A stretch of DNA of 64,000 nucleotides. Origin: Botryococcus braunii. Taxonomy: Eukaryota > Chlorophyta > Trebouxiophyceae. Location of the stretch: contig KV908461.1 in the NCBI GenBank assembly GCA_002005505.1, forward strand, positions 160,503-224,502. The letters run 5' to 3'. Below, one piece after another: positions 48,001 through 58,139 of the stretch. The notes below the pieces were generated by a model that was not told the origin of the DNA, did not search any database, and was given only the letters and a program-made list of their open reading frames with translations. The translations under genes and the position numbers were made by a program. Every line of letters begins with the position of its first letter. Within the stretch, counting starts at the first letter, position 1.

Positions 48001-48805
48001 TCCCAACAGTCAGGTCAGTTGACACACTATGTCCTACCATAGATGTTCTACCATCAGCCACTCTTACAGTAACATGTGAACTCAAAGATTCAGTGGGAAG
48101 GGCAAGCTCCTGCACAAGTTTATCATCAATAAAATTTGCAGATGCTCCACTGTCTAACAAAATCCTGACAGTCCTACCAGCAAGAGTTCCCTCAAACTCA
48201 ATACAAGTAGCTGAAAGATCAGGACCATCCACAATGTGTCTACTGTCTAGCTGGACAAAAGAGTCAAAACAGGTTGCAGGCAGTGGCTTCTTCTTCACAC
48301 CGAGACAGCCAGACTGTACCAAACAACTAAACAAGGGCAAGCCTGTATGGGAATTGCAATGGGGTGTGCACATAGTGGTGGAAGATAAACCCAATGCAGC
48401 CAAAACAGTAGCCGAAAGTAGCAATTCATGTGATTGCTGTGAAGTAGTCCCTTCCAGCACCTGTCCACAGTGACTTGAACAAGAAAGCACAGTCAATCTG
48501 GTCCCTGGTAACAACTGTGACACAAGCTGGCTGACAGAATCCTCTCTATCACTACTATCAACAAACAAAACAACATGAGCATCACTATCAATAAGGTGAG
48601 GAGCTGCATCTCTCTTACACATGCTCTCAGGACTAGCTAGGTCACTGGCAGAGGGGGATGTCTGAAACTCTCTACACAAACCATGCCCACCTACAATATG
48701 GGTCATGAAATTATGGTAACAACTGTGGAAATAATTCTGCAGATGACCAAGCTCATACAAAACAGGAATACCATACTGGGGCTCTGAACAGTTGGCTGGC
48801 ATCAT
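45098..48805 (-). CDS. E4 pol, 1235 codons, chromodomain mostly deleted
   Basis: A single open frame. A long N-terminal extension (SEPQYGIPVLYELGH; CREFQTSPSASD) leads into protease (ILLDSGASANFIDD), RT ([34 protein letters not shown]), RNase H (VVHVDASGFAVGAVLQ, ELLALVHALLKWKHLL, NVVADALSRR), integrase (HLGINKMYELVCREFWWPRL, CDTCQR, SLDLVTDLP, VSDRDPRFTSHF, YHPQTDGQTERMNRTMEDML) and the GPFTIAAAVG block. Then LPET joins directly to ENTWEPLAH. The sister copy in E5 has 66 more residues here, including the chromodomain core LVKWKGYDET. The E5 sequence has GAGACTG-A-AAT-like words at both ends of the missing part, which suggests a microhomology deletion that kept the frame. Confidence 0.95.
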   Translation of the reverse strand: MMPANCSEPQYGIPVLYELGHLQNYFHSCYHNFMTHIVGGHGLCREFQTSPSASDLASPESMCKRDAAPHLIDSDAHVVLFVDSSDREDSVSQLVSQLLPGTRLTVLSCSSHCGQVLEGTTSQQSHELLLSATVLAALGLSSTTMCTPHCNSHTGLPLFSCLVQSGCLGVKKKPLPATCFDSFVQLDSRHIVDGPDLSATCIEFEGTLAGRTVRILLDSGASANFIDDKLVQELALPTESLSSHVTVRVADGRTSMVGHSVSTDLTVGTLGFRVTCLPTELMYYDLVLGKPWLTAFNPVVNWKLNAVSLTHDNKTHVLLGCQRSGMPEYVISSMEVEEMVKLGESIYVVQLNAVTDSPDTDAHNVPELEELLQEFKDVLSGLPEGLPPSRAGDHHIRLEPDATPPASRIYPLSGAQLAELRAQLQELLERGFIRPSTSPFGAPILFVPKKDGGWRLCIDYRALNRITVRNQHPLPRIDEMFEQLHGSCIFSKLDLASGYHQIRMHEDSIEKTAFKTRYGHYEFTVMPFGLTNAPATFQAVMNSVLAPFLDRFVLVYLDDILIYSKSVAEHMEHLRTVLSVLREHKFYCKRSKCEFAAKQVEYLGHLLTPDGIKVDPRKVAAIQDWPTPCNVSQLRGFLGLTQYYDTFIDHFADVAYPMTELLKKDVPWTWAGPQREAFIALKDLVSSPPCLLMPDLDKPFVVHVDASGFAVGAVLQQDQGQGLQPVAFESRKLQPPERKLAPYDRELLALVHALLKWKHLLLGAKFTVHTDQQALKYLLTAPVRTSRQERWLTEIMRFMPDIKYVKGTDNVVADALSRRVDLAVMHVSSVAVSSLLQEIALLCVSDPTVAKLVDEGVLVLRDSVPYSVQSGKVYVPDALREKVLRECHTTPFSGHLGINKMYELVCREFWWPRLSSSVRDFCRSCDTCQRTKGTGAVPYGLLQPLPIPDGPWQSVSLDLVTDLPVCCGFDSIVVFVDRFSKLCVLAACTKTINAPQLAQLFIDRVFVRFGMPTSIVSDRDPRFTSHFWKAFVKLLGTEIAMSTAYHPQTDGQTERMNRTMEDMLRGFVGPRQDDWCKYLSMVEFAYNNSLQASTLQTPFFLNHGRHPLTPLSSAVPSRSANPAVSEWVEGLQTALKSAKSNLASAQQRQKSYADRKRRDHPFKVGDQVLLAARKNQLSPGLSSKLSAKYFGPFTIAAAVGTRAFRLILPETENTWEPLAHVRHLADDVAAAPVLS

Positions 48806-48848
48806 AAACAGGACTCACACTGCTGTTTTACCAAAGAAGACCCACAAA

Positions 48849-49886
48849 TCAAGTAGTACTTGACTTGCGCTTGGGTTGTCTGAGCTCTGGATGCAATTTC
48901 CAGCAACGCTCTGCTGCGTGTCCTGCCTTGCCACAATGTGCGCAGGGCTGCGCAGAAGTTTTTGTCGGGCCTGGTGACTTGGAGTCAGGGGAGAACTTTG
49001 GAGCAGGGTTCACAGGCTTAGACGGTCCTGGAAGGTCTGATATTGTCACAGCATGCTTGAAGTGGTCTTCCAGGGTCTGGGGATACTGTAGGGAGATGCT
49101 TTTCTGAAGATCAGCCCTGCAGCCAGCCAAAAATAAGTGACACAAAGTCTCTTCTGCAAATGCCTTTGGAACCTTTGACCTCAATGCATTAAATGTTGCA
49201 ATATAGCTTCGCATGTCAGTCTTTCCCTGTGAGAGACTCAGCAACTGCTCTAAATGCCTCTTATGCAGCTCTACAGGCCTAAAAGCAGCAGTAAGTGCAG
49301 TCACAAACGATTCCCACGTCCCATAAGCAGCAAGACTCCCTGAAGCAATTAACTTAAACTGCCCAGTCCACCAATCCAATGCTTTTCCTCGCAAAAACAT
49401 CGCTGCCACCTCTACAGACCTCCTCGTCTGTAGATCTACATCGTACGCACGCAAATACATCTCGGTTTGCATGAGCCAGGGATCCAACTTCATTGGATCT
49501 CCCTCAAACACAGCCGGATCCGGGAATTTAAGAGAAGGCTTCCCTGAACTGGTGGACGACGCTGATGCCGGTGCCGGCATGGACGTTGGCACAGGCTGAG
49601 GCGCCACCACTGGTGCAGGCTGAGCCAGCGCAAGCTGAATCACTTTCTCTAACCCATCTATGATGTTTTGAGTCGACGTCGGAGTAGGGGCAAGCGAAGG
49701 AACACCAGATCCACTAGCAACGGCTAGTTGCGGCAGAGCACCGATGTCTTGTAAATGCCTTATCATAACAGCAGGATCTACAGCGGATAAGTCTACATCT
49801 TCATCATCCTGAAGTTCTAAAGCTGGATCTTGCTCAATAGGGCTACGAGCACGGGCTCTCGAACCGGAACGCGGATGCCGCGACAT
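48849..49886 (-). CDS. E4 gag
   Basis: 345 residues from MSRHPRSGSRARARSPIEQD. An acidic/Pro-rich N-terminal part is followed by a capsid-like region (FEGDPMKLDPWLMQTEMYLR, ALDWWTGQF, MRSYIATFNALRSKVP, LFLAGCRADLQK) and a CCHC knuckle (CAHCGKAGHAAERC) near the end. It is intact. Pol follows after about 40 nt in another frame. Confidence 0.94.
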   Translation of the reverse strand: MSRHPRSGSRARARSPIEQDPALELQDDEDVDLSAVDPAVMIRHLQDIGALPQLAVASGSGVPSLAPTPTSTQNIIDGLEKVIQLALAQPAPVVAPQPVPTSMPAPASASSTSSGKPSLKFPDPAVFEGDPMKLDPWLMQTEMYLRAYDVDLQTRRSVEVAAMFLRGKALDWWTGQFKLIASGSLAAYGTWESFVTALTAAFRPVELHKRHLEQLLSLSQGKTDMRSYIATFNALRSKVPKAFAEETLCHLFLAGCRADLQKSISLQYPQTLEDHFKHAVTISDLPGPSKPVNPAPKFSPDSKSPGPTKTSAQPCAHCGKAGHAAERCWKLHPELRQPKRKSSTT

Positions 49887-49944
49887 AATGAACTGCGAGA
49901 GAAAAGGAAACGCAGCACGAACAACGACAAGGAACTAATCCTTA

Positions 49945-49956
49945 TCGCCGATACCA
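49945..49956 (-). other. E4 primer binding site
   Basis: TGGTATCGGCGA on the - strand, one base from the 5' LTR. Confidence 0.7.
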
Positions 49957-49957
49957 C

Positions 49958-50218
49958 TGTAGCGCTAACTAAGCGGAAGAGGTTTTTATGAGACAGTGAG
50001 ACGTTCGTGGTGTGCAACGAAAGAGTGTTACATGATTGATTCGCAAGCCCACTCTTAAACCCAGGGTGGGTTGAATTATACTGTACTGCCTCAGACGCGT
50101 AGTCGGGCAACCGAGCGAACTACCTGAGCGAGGTTGTACTGCGAACCCAGATCACATGGCAAGTCAATGAGCAATGCCAAGGACCATACTAGAGCATTAT
50201 ACCCTAGGAAATGCTACA
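49958..50218 (-). repeat. E4 5' LTR
   Basis: 261 bp. It faces away from the E5 5' LTR, from which it is separated by 398 bp of E3 gag. Confidence 0.95.
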
Positions 50219-50616
50219 ACAAAGGTGTGGGGAACTCACTTAAAAAGGAAGGAACGGGAAGGGGATCAAATGGAAGCAACTTGGGAGGAGTTCAAGACTT
50301 TTATGGGGAACCGCTATGACTCAACCGACCTTGTTATGGCCGCACGCCAAAAGCTTGATCATGTCTATCAAGGCCATGAAAGTGTTGAAAAATATATCGA
50401 AAGGTTCATAACGCTCTTGAGTGACGTTGAAACTGAGTATGAGATATGCGAAAATGATAAAATATACATGTTTCTCAAAGGCTTGAATGCTCATATTAGA
50501 GTTGCTTGCACGATAAACCCACAAACTGGTGTTAGATTCTCAGACCTCGACGTATTGTGCACTTATGTGGTGCAATATGAAAGTAACTTAAAGTCAGGGG
50601 GGATGCTGAGGGGACA

Positions 50617-50877
50617 TGTAGCATTTCCTAGGGTATAATGCTCTAGTATGGTCCTTGGCATTGCTCTTTGACTTGCCATGTGATCTGGATTCGCAGTACA
50701 ACCTCGCTCAAGTAGTTCGCTCGGTTGCCCGACTACGCGTCTGTGGCAGTACAGTATAATTCAATCCACCCTGGGTTTAAGTGTACGCTTGCGAATCAAT
50801 CATGTAACACTCTTTCGTTGCACACCACGAACGTCTCACTGTCTCATAAAAACCTCTTCCGCTTAGTTAACGCTACA
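50617..50877 (+). repeat. E5 5' LTR
   Basis: 261 bp, TGTAGCATTTCC...TTAACGCTACA. Confidence 0.95.
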
Positions 50878-50878
50878 G

Positions 50879-50890
50879 TGGTATCGGCGA
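50879..50890 (+). other. E5 primer binding site
   Basis: TGGTATCGGCGA one base after the LTR. Confidence 0.7.
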
Positions 50891-50947
50891 CAAGGATTAG
50901 TTCATTGTCGTTCGTTCGTGGTGCGTTTCTTTTCCTTTCGGATTGTG

Positions 50948-51472
50948 ATGTCTCGGCATCCTCGTTCGGGTTCAAGGGCTCCTGCACCTAGTCCTGGCAT
51001 CGCGGAGCCAGATCCATCCATAGATCTTCTTGCTTATGTATATGTAGATCGTTCATGGGTAGATCTTCGTTGTATGCTTAGGCGTTTGGTAGATATCGGT
51101 GCCCTGCTCGAAGGAGCCGTTGCATTAGGATCTAGTGTTCCGTCGCATTCCCCTCCAGCTGATACCGCTCAGAGCATTTCAGAGGGACTTGAGATGTTAA
51201 TTCAGTGCTCTCTCGCGCAACCTGCACCTGTGGTCGTGCCGCAGCCCATACCAACGGCAACTCCGGCATCGGCTACAGCCTCGTCAGGTTCAGGGAAGCC
51301 CTCGCTCAAGTTGCCAGACCCATCTGTATTCGAGGGAGATCCAATGAAGTTGGATCCTTGGCTTATGCAGACTGAAATGTTTTTGGGGACCTTCGATGTA
51401 GGCTTGGCATCCGCTCGGTCCGTGGAGGTGGCTACGACGTTCTTCCGTGCTTCCAATTACACCTTGAGTTGA
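50948..51472 (+). pseudogene. E5 gag, truncated by an internal deletion
   Basis: It starts MSRHPRSGSRAPAPSPGIAE and follows E4 gag to about residue 166 (SARSVEVATTFF). It then runs into RASNYTLS and a stop. About 175 C-terminal residues, including the rest of the capsid-like region and the zinc knuckle, are missing compared with E4; the DNA rejoins the family shortly before pol. This copy cannot make a normal Gag. Confidence 0.92.
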
Positions 51473-51550
51473 GGAATCACTTTCACAAATTAAATACAAC
51501 TTGATTTGTTGGACTTCTTTGGTATTACAGCAGTGTGAGGCCTGTTTAAG

Positions 51551-54500
51551 ATGTCTGCCAACTGTTCAGTGACCCAGTATGGGATTCCTGTTTTGTATGG
51601 GCTTGGTAATCAACAGGATTTCTTTCACATTTGTTGCCATTCTTTCAAGTCCCATATTGTGGATGGGCATGGTTTGTGTAGAGAGTTTCAGACATCCCCC
51701 CATGCCAGTGACTTGATCAATCCTGTGTGCATGTACAAGAGAGATGCAGCTCCTCACCTTCTTTCTAGTGATGCTCATGTTGTCTTGTTTGTTGATGGTA
51801 GTAACAGGGAGTGTACTGTTAGCCAGCTTGTGTCACAGCTACTGCCAGGTACTAGATTGACTGTGCTCTCTTGCCTGAGCCACTGTGAACAGGTGCTGGA
51901 AGGGACTACACAACAACAGTCTCATGATGTATTGCTCTCGGCTTCTGTTTTGGATGCACTGGGTCTTACTTCCACCTTTAAGAGCTCACCCCACTGCAGT
52001 TCCCATACAGGCTTGCCCTTATATCGTTGCCTGGTACAGACTGGTTGTCTCAGTGTGAAGGAGAAACCCCTGCCCGCAACTTCTTTTGACTCTTTTGTTC
52101 AGCTTGACAGTAGACACATTGTGAATGGTCTTGATCTTTCCTCCACTTGCATAGAGTTTGAGGGAATTCTTGCTAGTAGACCTGTCAGGATTTTGTGGGA
52201 CAGTGGAGCCTCTGCAAATTTTATTGATGATAAACTTGTGCAGGAGCTTGCCCTTCCCACTGTGCCTTTGAGTTCACATGTTACTGTGAGAGTGGCTGAT
52301 GGTAGGACATCTGTGGTAGGACATAGTGTGTCAACTGACCTGACTGTTGGGACCTTGGGTTTTGGAGTCACCTGCCTCCCTACTGAGTTGACCTACTATG
52401 ATCTTGTCTTGGGCAAACCTTGGTTAACTGCTTTTAACCCAAGTGTGAATTGGAAATTGAATGCTGTGTCTTTGGTTCATGCTGATAAAACACCATGTAC
52501 TTTTGGGGTGTCAGAGGTCAGGCATGCCTGGGTATGTGATCTCATCCATGGAAGTGGAAGAGATGGTGAAGTTGGGTGAATCAGTGTACATTATTCAACT
52601 GAATGCAGTGACTGACAATGTTTCAGATACTGATGCATACAATGTGCCAGAGTTGGAGCAGCTTTTGCAGGAATTTAAGGATGTACTGTCTGGACTTCCT
52701 GAAGGCCTCCCTCCTTCTCGTGCTGGAGACCACCACATCAGATTGGAGCCGGACGCAACTCCTCCAGCCTCCCGCATATATCCACTGTCTGGAGCCAAGC
52801 TTCCTGAGCTACGTGCACAGTTGCAGGAGCTCCTTGAGAGGGGGTTCATCCGCCCATCGACATCACCATTTGGTGCACCCATCTTATTTGTTCCCAAAAA
52901 GGATGGTGGATGGCGTTTATGCATTGACTACAGGGCCTTCAATAGGATTACTGTTAGGAACCAACACCCATTGCCTAGGATTGATGAGATGTTCGAGCAA
53001 TTGCATGGAAGTTGTGTATTTTCTAAGCTAGACCTTGCCTCTGGATATCATCAGATACGTATGCATGAAGACAGCATAGAAAAGACTGCTTTTTAAAACC
53101 CGTTATGGTCGTTATGAGTTCACTGTTATGCCTTTTGGGTTAACCAATGCACCTGCCACCTTTCAGTCTGTGATGAACTCTATCTTGTCTCCCTTCCTTG
53201 ATAGATTTGTGCTGTTGTACCTAGACGATATCCTCATATATTCTAAATCTGTTGCAGAGCATATGGAGCATTTGAGGACAGTCTTGTCAGTGCTCAGGGA
53301 ACATAAATTTTATTGCAAAAGGTCTAAGTGTGATTTTGTTGCTAAGCAGGTGGAATACCTTGGACACCTGTTGACACCTCATGGGATTATGGTGGATCCT
53401 AGGAAGGTTGTAGCCATTCAGGATTGGCCCACTCCTTTGAATGTGTCACAGTTGAGAGGGTTTCTAGGTCTTACTCAATATTATGATACTTTTATGGACC
53501 GTTTTGCAGATGTTGCCTATCCTCTTACTGAGTTGCTCAAAAAGGATGTGCCTTGGACCTGGGAGGGACCCCAGCGGGAAGCCTTTGTAGCATTGAAAGA
53601 TCTTGTTTCTACTCCTCCTTGCCTTTTGATGCCTGATTTAGATAAACCTTTTGTTGTGCATGTAGATGCCTCAGGTTTTGCTGTTGGTGCTGTGTTGCAG
53701 CAGGATCAAGGAAAGGGACTGCAGCCCGTTGCCTTCGAGTCCAGGAAACTCCAACCCCCTGAGAGGAAGTTAGCACCATATGACAGAGAGTTGCTTTCTC
53801 TTGTTCATGCCTTGCTTAAATGGAAGCATTTGTTGCTGGGTGCTAAGTTTACTGTACACACTGACCAACAAGCACTTAAGTATTTATTGACTGCTCCTGT
53901 TAGGACTAGTAGGAAGGAAAGATGGCTTACTGAAATCATGAGATTCATGCCTGATATTAAATATGTGAAGGGCACTGACAATGTTGTTGCAGATGCTTTG
54001 TCTAGGCGTGTTTATTTGGCAGTAATGCATGTCTCCTCTGTTTCTGTCTCGTCCCTCCTACCAGAAATTGCTTTGCTGTGTGTTTCTGATCCCACAGTTG
54101 CTAAACTTGTGGAAGAAGGTGTTTTGGTGATGAGAGACACTGTACCTTATTCGGTGCAGTCAGGTAGAGTGTATGTCCCTGATGCATTGCGAGAGAAGGT
54201 ACTGAGAGAGTGTCATGCCGCCCCCTTTTCTGGCCATCTTGGGATTAACAAGATGTATGAATTAGTGTGCAGGGAATTTTGGTGGCCACGTCTCAGCTCA
54301 TCAGTCAGGGACTTTTGCAGGTCTTGTGACACCTGCCAGCGCACTAAGGGGACTGGAGCCGTACCTTATGGTCTACTTCAGCCACTGCCTATTCCGGATG
54401 GACCTTGGCAGAGCATTTCCCTTGACTTAGTGACTGATTTACCTGTCTGCTGTGGTTTTGACTCTATTGTGGTATTTGTTGATAGGTTTTCTAAGTTGTG

Positions 54501-55458
54501 TGTCTTGGCTGCATGCACTAAAACCATCACTGCACCTCAACTTGCACAACTGTTTGTTGACAGGGTCTTTGTGAGATTTGGAATGCCTACCTCCATTGTG
54601 AGTGATAGAGATCCAAGGTTCACTAGCCATTTTTGGAAGGCCTTTGTGAAAATATTGGGTACTGAGATTGCTATGTCTACTGCTTACCACCCTCAGACGG
54701 ATGGGCAGACTGAGAGAATGAACAGGACCATGGAAGACATGCTGAGAGGGTTTGTGGGTCCCAGGCAGGATGACTGGTGCAAGTATTTGAGTATGGTGGA
54801 GTTTGCATATAATAACTCACTTCAGGCTTCAACACTGCAGACACCCTTCTTCCTGAATCATGGGCGCCATCCCCTTACTCCCTTGTCTTCTGCTGTTCCT
54901 TCACGTTCTGCAAATCCTGCTGTTTCTGAATGGGTTGAGGGGCTGCAGACTGCCTTGAAAAGTGCCAAGTCTAACCTTGCCTCTGCACAGCAACGGCAGA
55001 AGTCTTATGCAGATAGAAAGAGACGAGACCACCCTTTTAAGGTGGGGGACCAGGTGTTGTTGGCTGCAAGGAAAAACCAGCTTTCACCTGGGCTCTCGTC
55101 AAAACTATCAGCTAAGTATTTTGGGCCCTTTACTATTGCTGCAGCAGTTGGTTCTCGAGCTTTTAGACTCGTCTTGCCTGAGACTGTAAATATTCATCCT
55201 GTGTTTCATGTTTCCCAGCTGAAGCCTTATGTGTCTTCATCTGTACCAGTTACTGTTACTTCACCACCTCCTTTGTATGCAGACAAGCGTGGCGGCGTTT
55301 ATGAAGTGGAGGCCATCATAGCTAAGAAGAAAGTTGGAAAGTCTTGGCGCTACTTAGTCAAATGGAAAGGCTACGATGAGACTGAGAATACTTGGGAGCC
55401 TCTTGCCCATGTTCGCCATCTGGCTGATGACGTGGCAGCTGCCCCAGTCCTTTCTTAA
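51551..55458 (+). pseudogene. E5 pol with two single-base frameshifts, chromodomain present
   Basis: Frame 1 runs from 51551 to about 52490 (protease ILWDSGASANFIDD). An extra C near 52493 (AAAACACCATG against AAAACACATG in E4) moves it to a second frame up to about 53090. An extra T in GCTTTTTAAAACCC (53088-53101) moves it again to a frame open to the stop at 55458. The last frame contains RT (LLYLDDILIYSKS), RNase H, complete integrase (STAYHPQTDGQTERMNRTME) and the chromodomain (YEVEAIIAKKKVGKSW, LVKWKGYDETENTWEP). Both shifts are one-base gains beside short runs, so sequencing error is possible. Confidence 0.93.
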
Positions 55459-55736
55459 GTCCCACTTGCGGGCATCCCTTGATTAAGCCATTTGCGGCTT
55501 GAGACTTTTCCAGCCTCTTGCGGCTGATGACCCTTGGAGCTTCAACACCAGCCAGCTTGGATCTGGGAGGGAGGGAGGGTGGAAGGGTCTGGGAGGGGGA
55601 TTCATGAATTGGGACTTGCATGCATGTCTCTTGGTTAATTGTTTTGCATGGGTTATGTTTCCTTATCCACGGCTCCATTTTGTGATGCACTTGCTGTGGC
55701 AGTGTAGCTGCAAATTGTAGTTCCGTGCATGAATAA

Positions 55737-55901
55737 TGTAATATTCTTGGAAAGGATGGCCCTGCACCGACGAAAGTGCTAGTATGGTCCGAGCACCATA
55801 CCATATATAGTGCGAGCCTATGAGGCTACACCCAGTACCAATGTACCGCCCGGCACGTGCGGGGCCGATCCCCGGCACCGTCTGCCTACCGGCGCGCTAC
55901 A
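55737..55901 (-). repeat. E6 3' LTR
   Basis: 165 bp. Against the 5' LTR it has one extra base in each of AAAGG, CCCTG, CCGGCACC and CCGGCGC. Confidence 0.94.
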
Positions 55902-56343
55902 TTCTCCCCCTCCTAGGTGACCGAGCTCCCGGGAGGCCTGCCGAAGCAAGCCACAGTCACAGGCAGAGGCATATAGAAGGTCACTGCTACACTTCTATAT
56001 CTTATACATTGAGCCGGTGAGTCTCCTCCAGACACCAAACCGCAGCCGCAACTGCCAGCCTGGGTGTACACTTGCCTGAGGTATCTCTATGGTACGCCTA
56101 GACCAAAATCCCGCAGTGACGGGGCCCAAAGGGCAGTCGTCGGCGTGAACAGATGTACACTCCACGTGTACACATTCCCACGAAGAAGCAGTGAAGTTGC
56201 TAACTTCAGGGCGGATAGTAGGGGCAGGGGCTGGACGACACTTAGCCACCAAGTCAGGGGACGTTCTGTGATCACGCGAACGTATGGGTAAACCACGACC
56301 CCCCGGTGACGCAGCTTGACAGGCTCGTGCTGCTGTGTTTCCC

Positions 56344-58139
56344 CTAGTCAACCTTCCCACGACGACGTGCCCCGCCTCTTGGTGCCCGTGCGTTGACTTT
56401 GTCCCAGTATCCCTTTACAACATTGGGAGCATTTGCCAAATTCCGTTCCTCTTCCCAGGTGTCATGCTCTGACGAGGAACCCGTCCAGCGGACAAGGTAC
56501 TCATACTTGGGACGGCCACGTGAATTGACACGACGGTGGTCCATTAAGGCTTCCACCTCCTACTCATCCTCCCCCTCCAGCACCTCTGCCGGTGGTGGGG
56601 GTTGCATCGAACCATCCCGACGGTAGCGTTCCAGGTTGGAGACATGAAAGACATCATGAATCCGCCATCGTGCTGGGAGGTCAAGCTCATAAGCTTGGGT
56701 ACCCACACGTTTCACCACTTGGAACGGCCCTACCCAACGCGGGAGGAGCTTGGGCGTGCCCACCTTGAAACGAAGGTTCTTTGAGGAGAGGCGGACCCAG
56801 TCCCCCACACCAAATTGAACTTTCCTTCGTTTGGTGTTGGCATACTGCGCTTGTCTCGCAGTGGCCACCCGATGGGTCATCCTGGCCTCATTGATGAGGC
56901 GTTGCATGCCCTGAACAAAGTCAGACGCACCAGGTACCCGTCTGTTGGGGAGAATCGTGACTGGCAGGTGGGGTTGAAACCCGTAGTTCAGCAAGAACGG
57001 GCGAGGACCCCATGGATTCGTGATCGCAATTATTGATCGCGAATTCTGCACAGACCAACTTCTCATCCTAATCATCCTGGGACTTGGCCACATACATGCG
57101 TAGCATGTCCTCGAGCACTCGATTCACTCGCTCAGTCTGCCCATCCGTTTGCGGATGGTAGGCTGTCGACATGGCTTGTCGAGTCCCAATGGATTGACAC
57201 AAGGCTCTAGAAAAGTGGCTGGTGAAGAGCTTATCTCTATCAGATACCACCACTTGGGGAACACCATGCAACTTCCACACATTGTCAACGTACAGCTTAG
57301 CCGTATACTAAGCCGTAGCTTTGGTGGTTGTTGGCATAAGATGCACCATCTTGGTCAGCTTATCCACTACGACGAAAATGGCATCATGACCCTTGCCTGT
57401 TCTAGGCAGTTGGGTAATGAGATCCATAGTCACCGTGTGCCAAGGATTCAGCGGCAACTCTATAGGTTGCAGCAACCCCGCAGGCAAAGTGTTCCGAGCC
57501 TTGTTCTTCTGACACAAGTGGCACGTTAGCACGTAACGTTCGATGTCAGCAAGCATGGTAGGCCACCAATAATGGCGCCTTACCAAGGCCAAGGTTTTCT
57601 TCACTCCTTGATGGCCAGCATACGGGCTATCATGCAGTTCCTTAAGGATGTGAGCTCGCAGCCCAAAAGCATCCGGAACCACGGCCTTCCCTTCCCTCAG
57701 AAGGAAGCCGTTAAAGTCTAGCAGACCTTCAACATTCTGCTTATCTTGGAACCATGGGTCTTGAGAAGACCCTGGACAAATTTGTCCTTCCAAGATAGAG
57801 CAACCCCGGCGGCGGCACTCCCCTCCCCGCAGAGCGGATAGTACCAACCAAGGCACAAAGAGAGAGCGTTGGCAGACAACGGTGCGCCGGGTGCGAACAC
57901 CCACCAATCACCACGCCATTGATGATTGGACAAGGAGCCTCGTAGTCGGACGGATGCCGACTCAAAGCGTCAGCCACCACATTGGACGTCCCTGGGGCAT
58001 AGTCCATGCGAAAATTGAACCGCGAAAGGAACTCGGCCCACCTGGTTTGCCGTCTACTTAAAGTAGGCAAAGTGTCCAAGTAAGGGATAGCCTTGTGGTC
58101 CGTGACCACACGAAACTCAGGGGCCCCTCCAGGTAGCAC
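56344..58139 (-). pseudogene. E6 pol 3' part: end of RNase H, integrase, chromodomain, broken
   Basis: Read on the - strand in pieces: 58139-57741 (VVTDHKAIPYLDTLPTLSRR, NVVADALSRHP), 57907-57308 (HQGVKKTLALVRRHYWWPTM, CHLCQK, MDLITQLPR), 57280-57068 (VVSDRDKLFTSHF, YHPQTDGQTERVNRVLEDM), 57093-56560 (FGVGDWVRLSSKNLRF, VGPFQVVKRVG) and 56556-56344 (chromodomain YEYLVRWTGSSSEHDTWEE). A TAG stop separates the last two, where relatives have a Tyr codon. Single-base shifts separate the others. It is close to E1 in sequence. Confidence 0.9.

Larger units (their letters stand above)
44083..50218 (-). mobile_element. E4: full-length Ty3/gypsy element, identical 261-bp LTRs
   Basis: LTRs 44083-44343 (3') and 49958-50218 (5') appear identical over all 261 bp, with palindromic ends TGTAGC...GCTACA and the target duplication ACAAA (44078-44082 and 50219-50223). 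The primer site TGGTATCGGCGA is at 49945-49956. The purine tract AAGGGGGAGGGCA (- strand) lies next to the 3' LTR. Both long frames are open. The only defect seen is loss of most of the chromodomain, so this is the most nearly intact element here. Confidence 0.96.
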
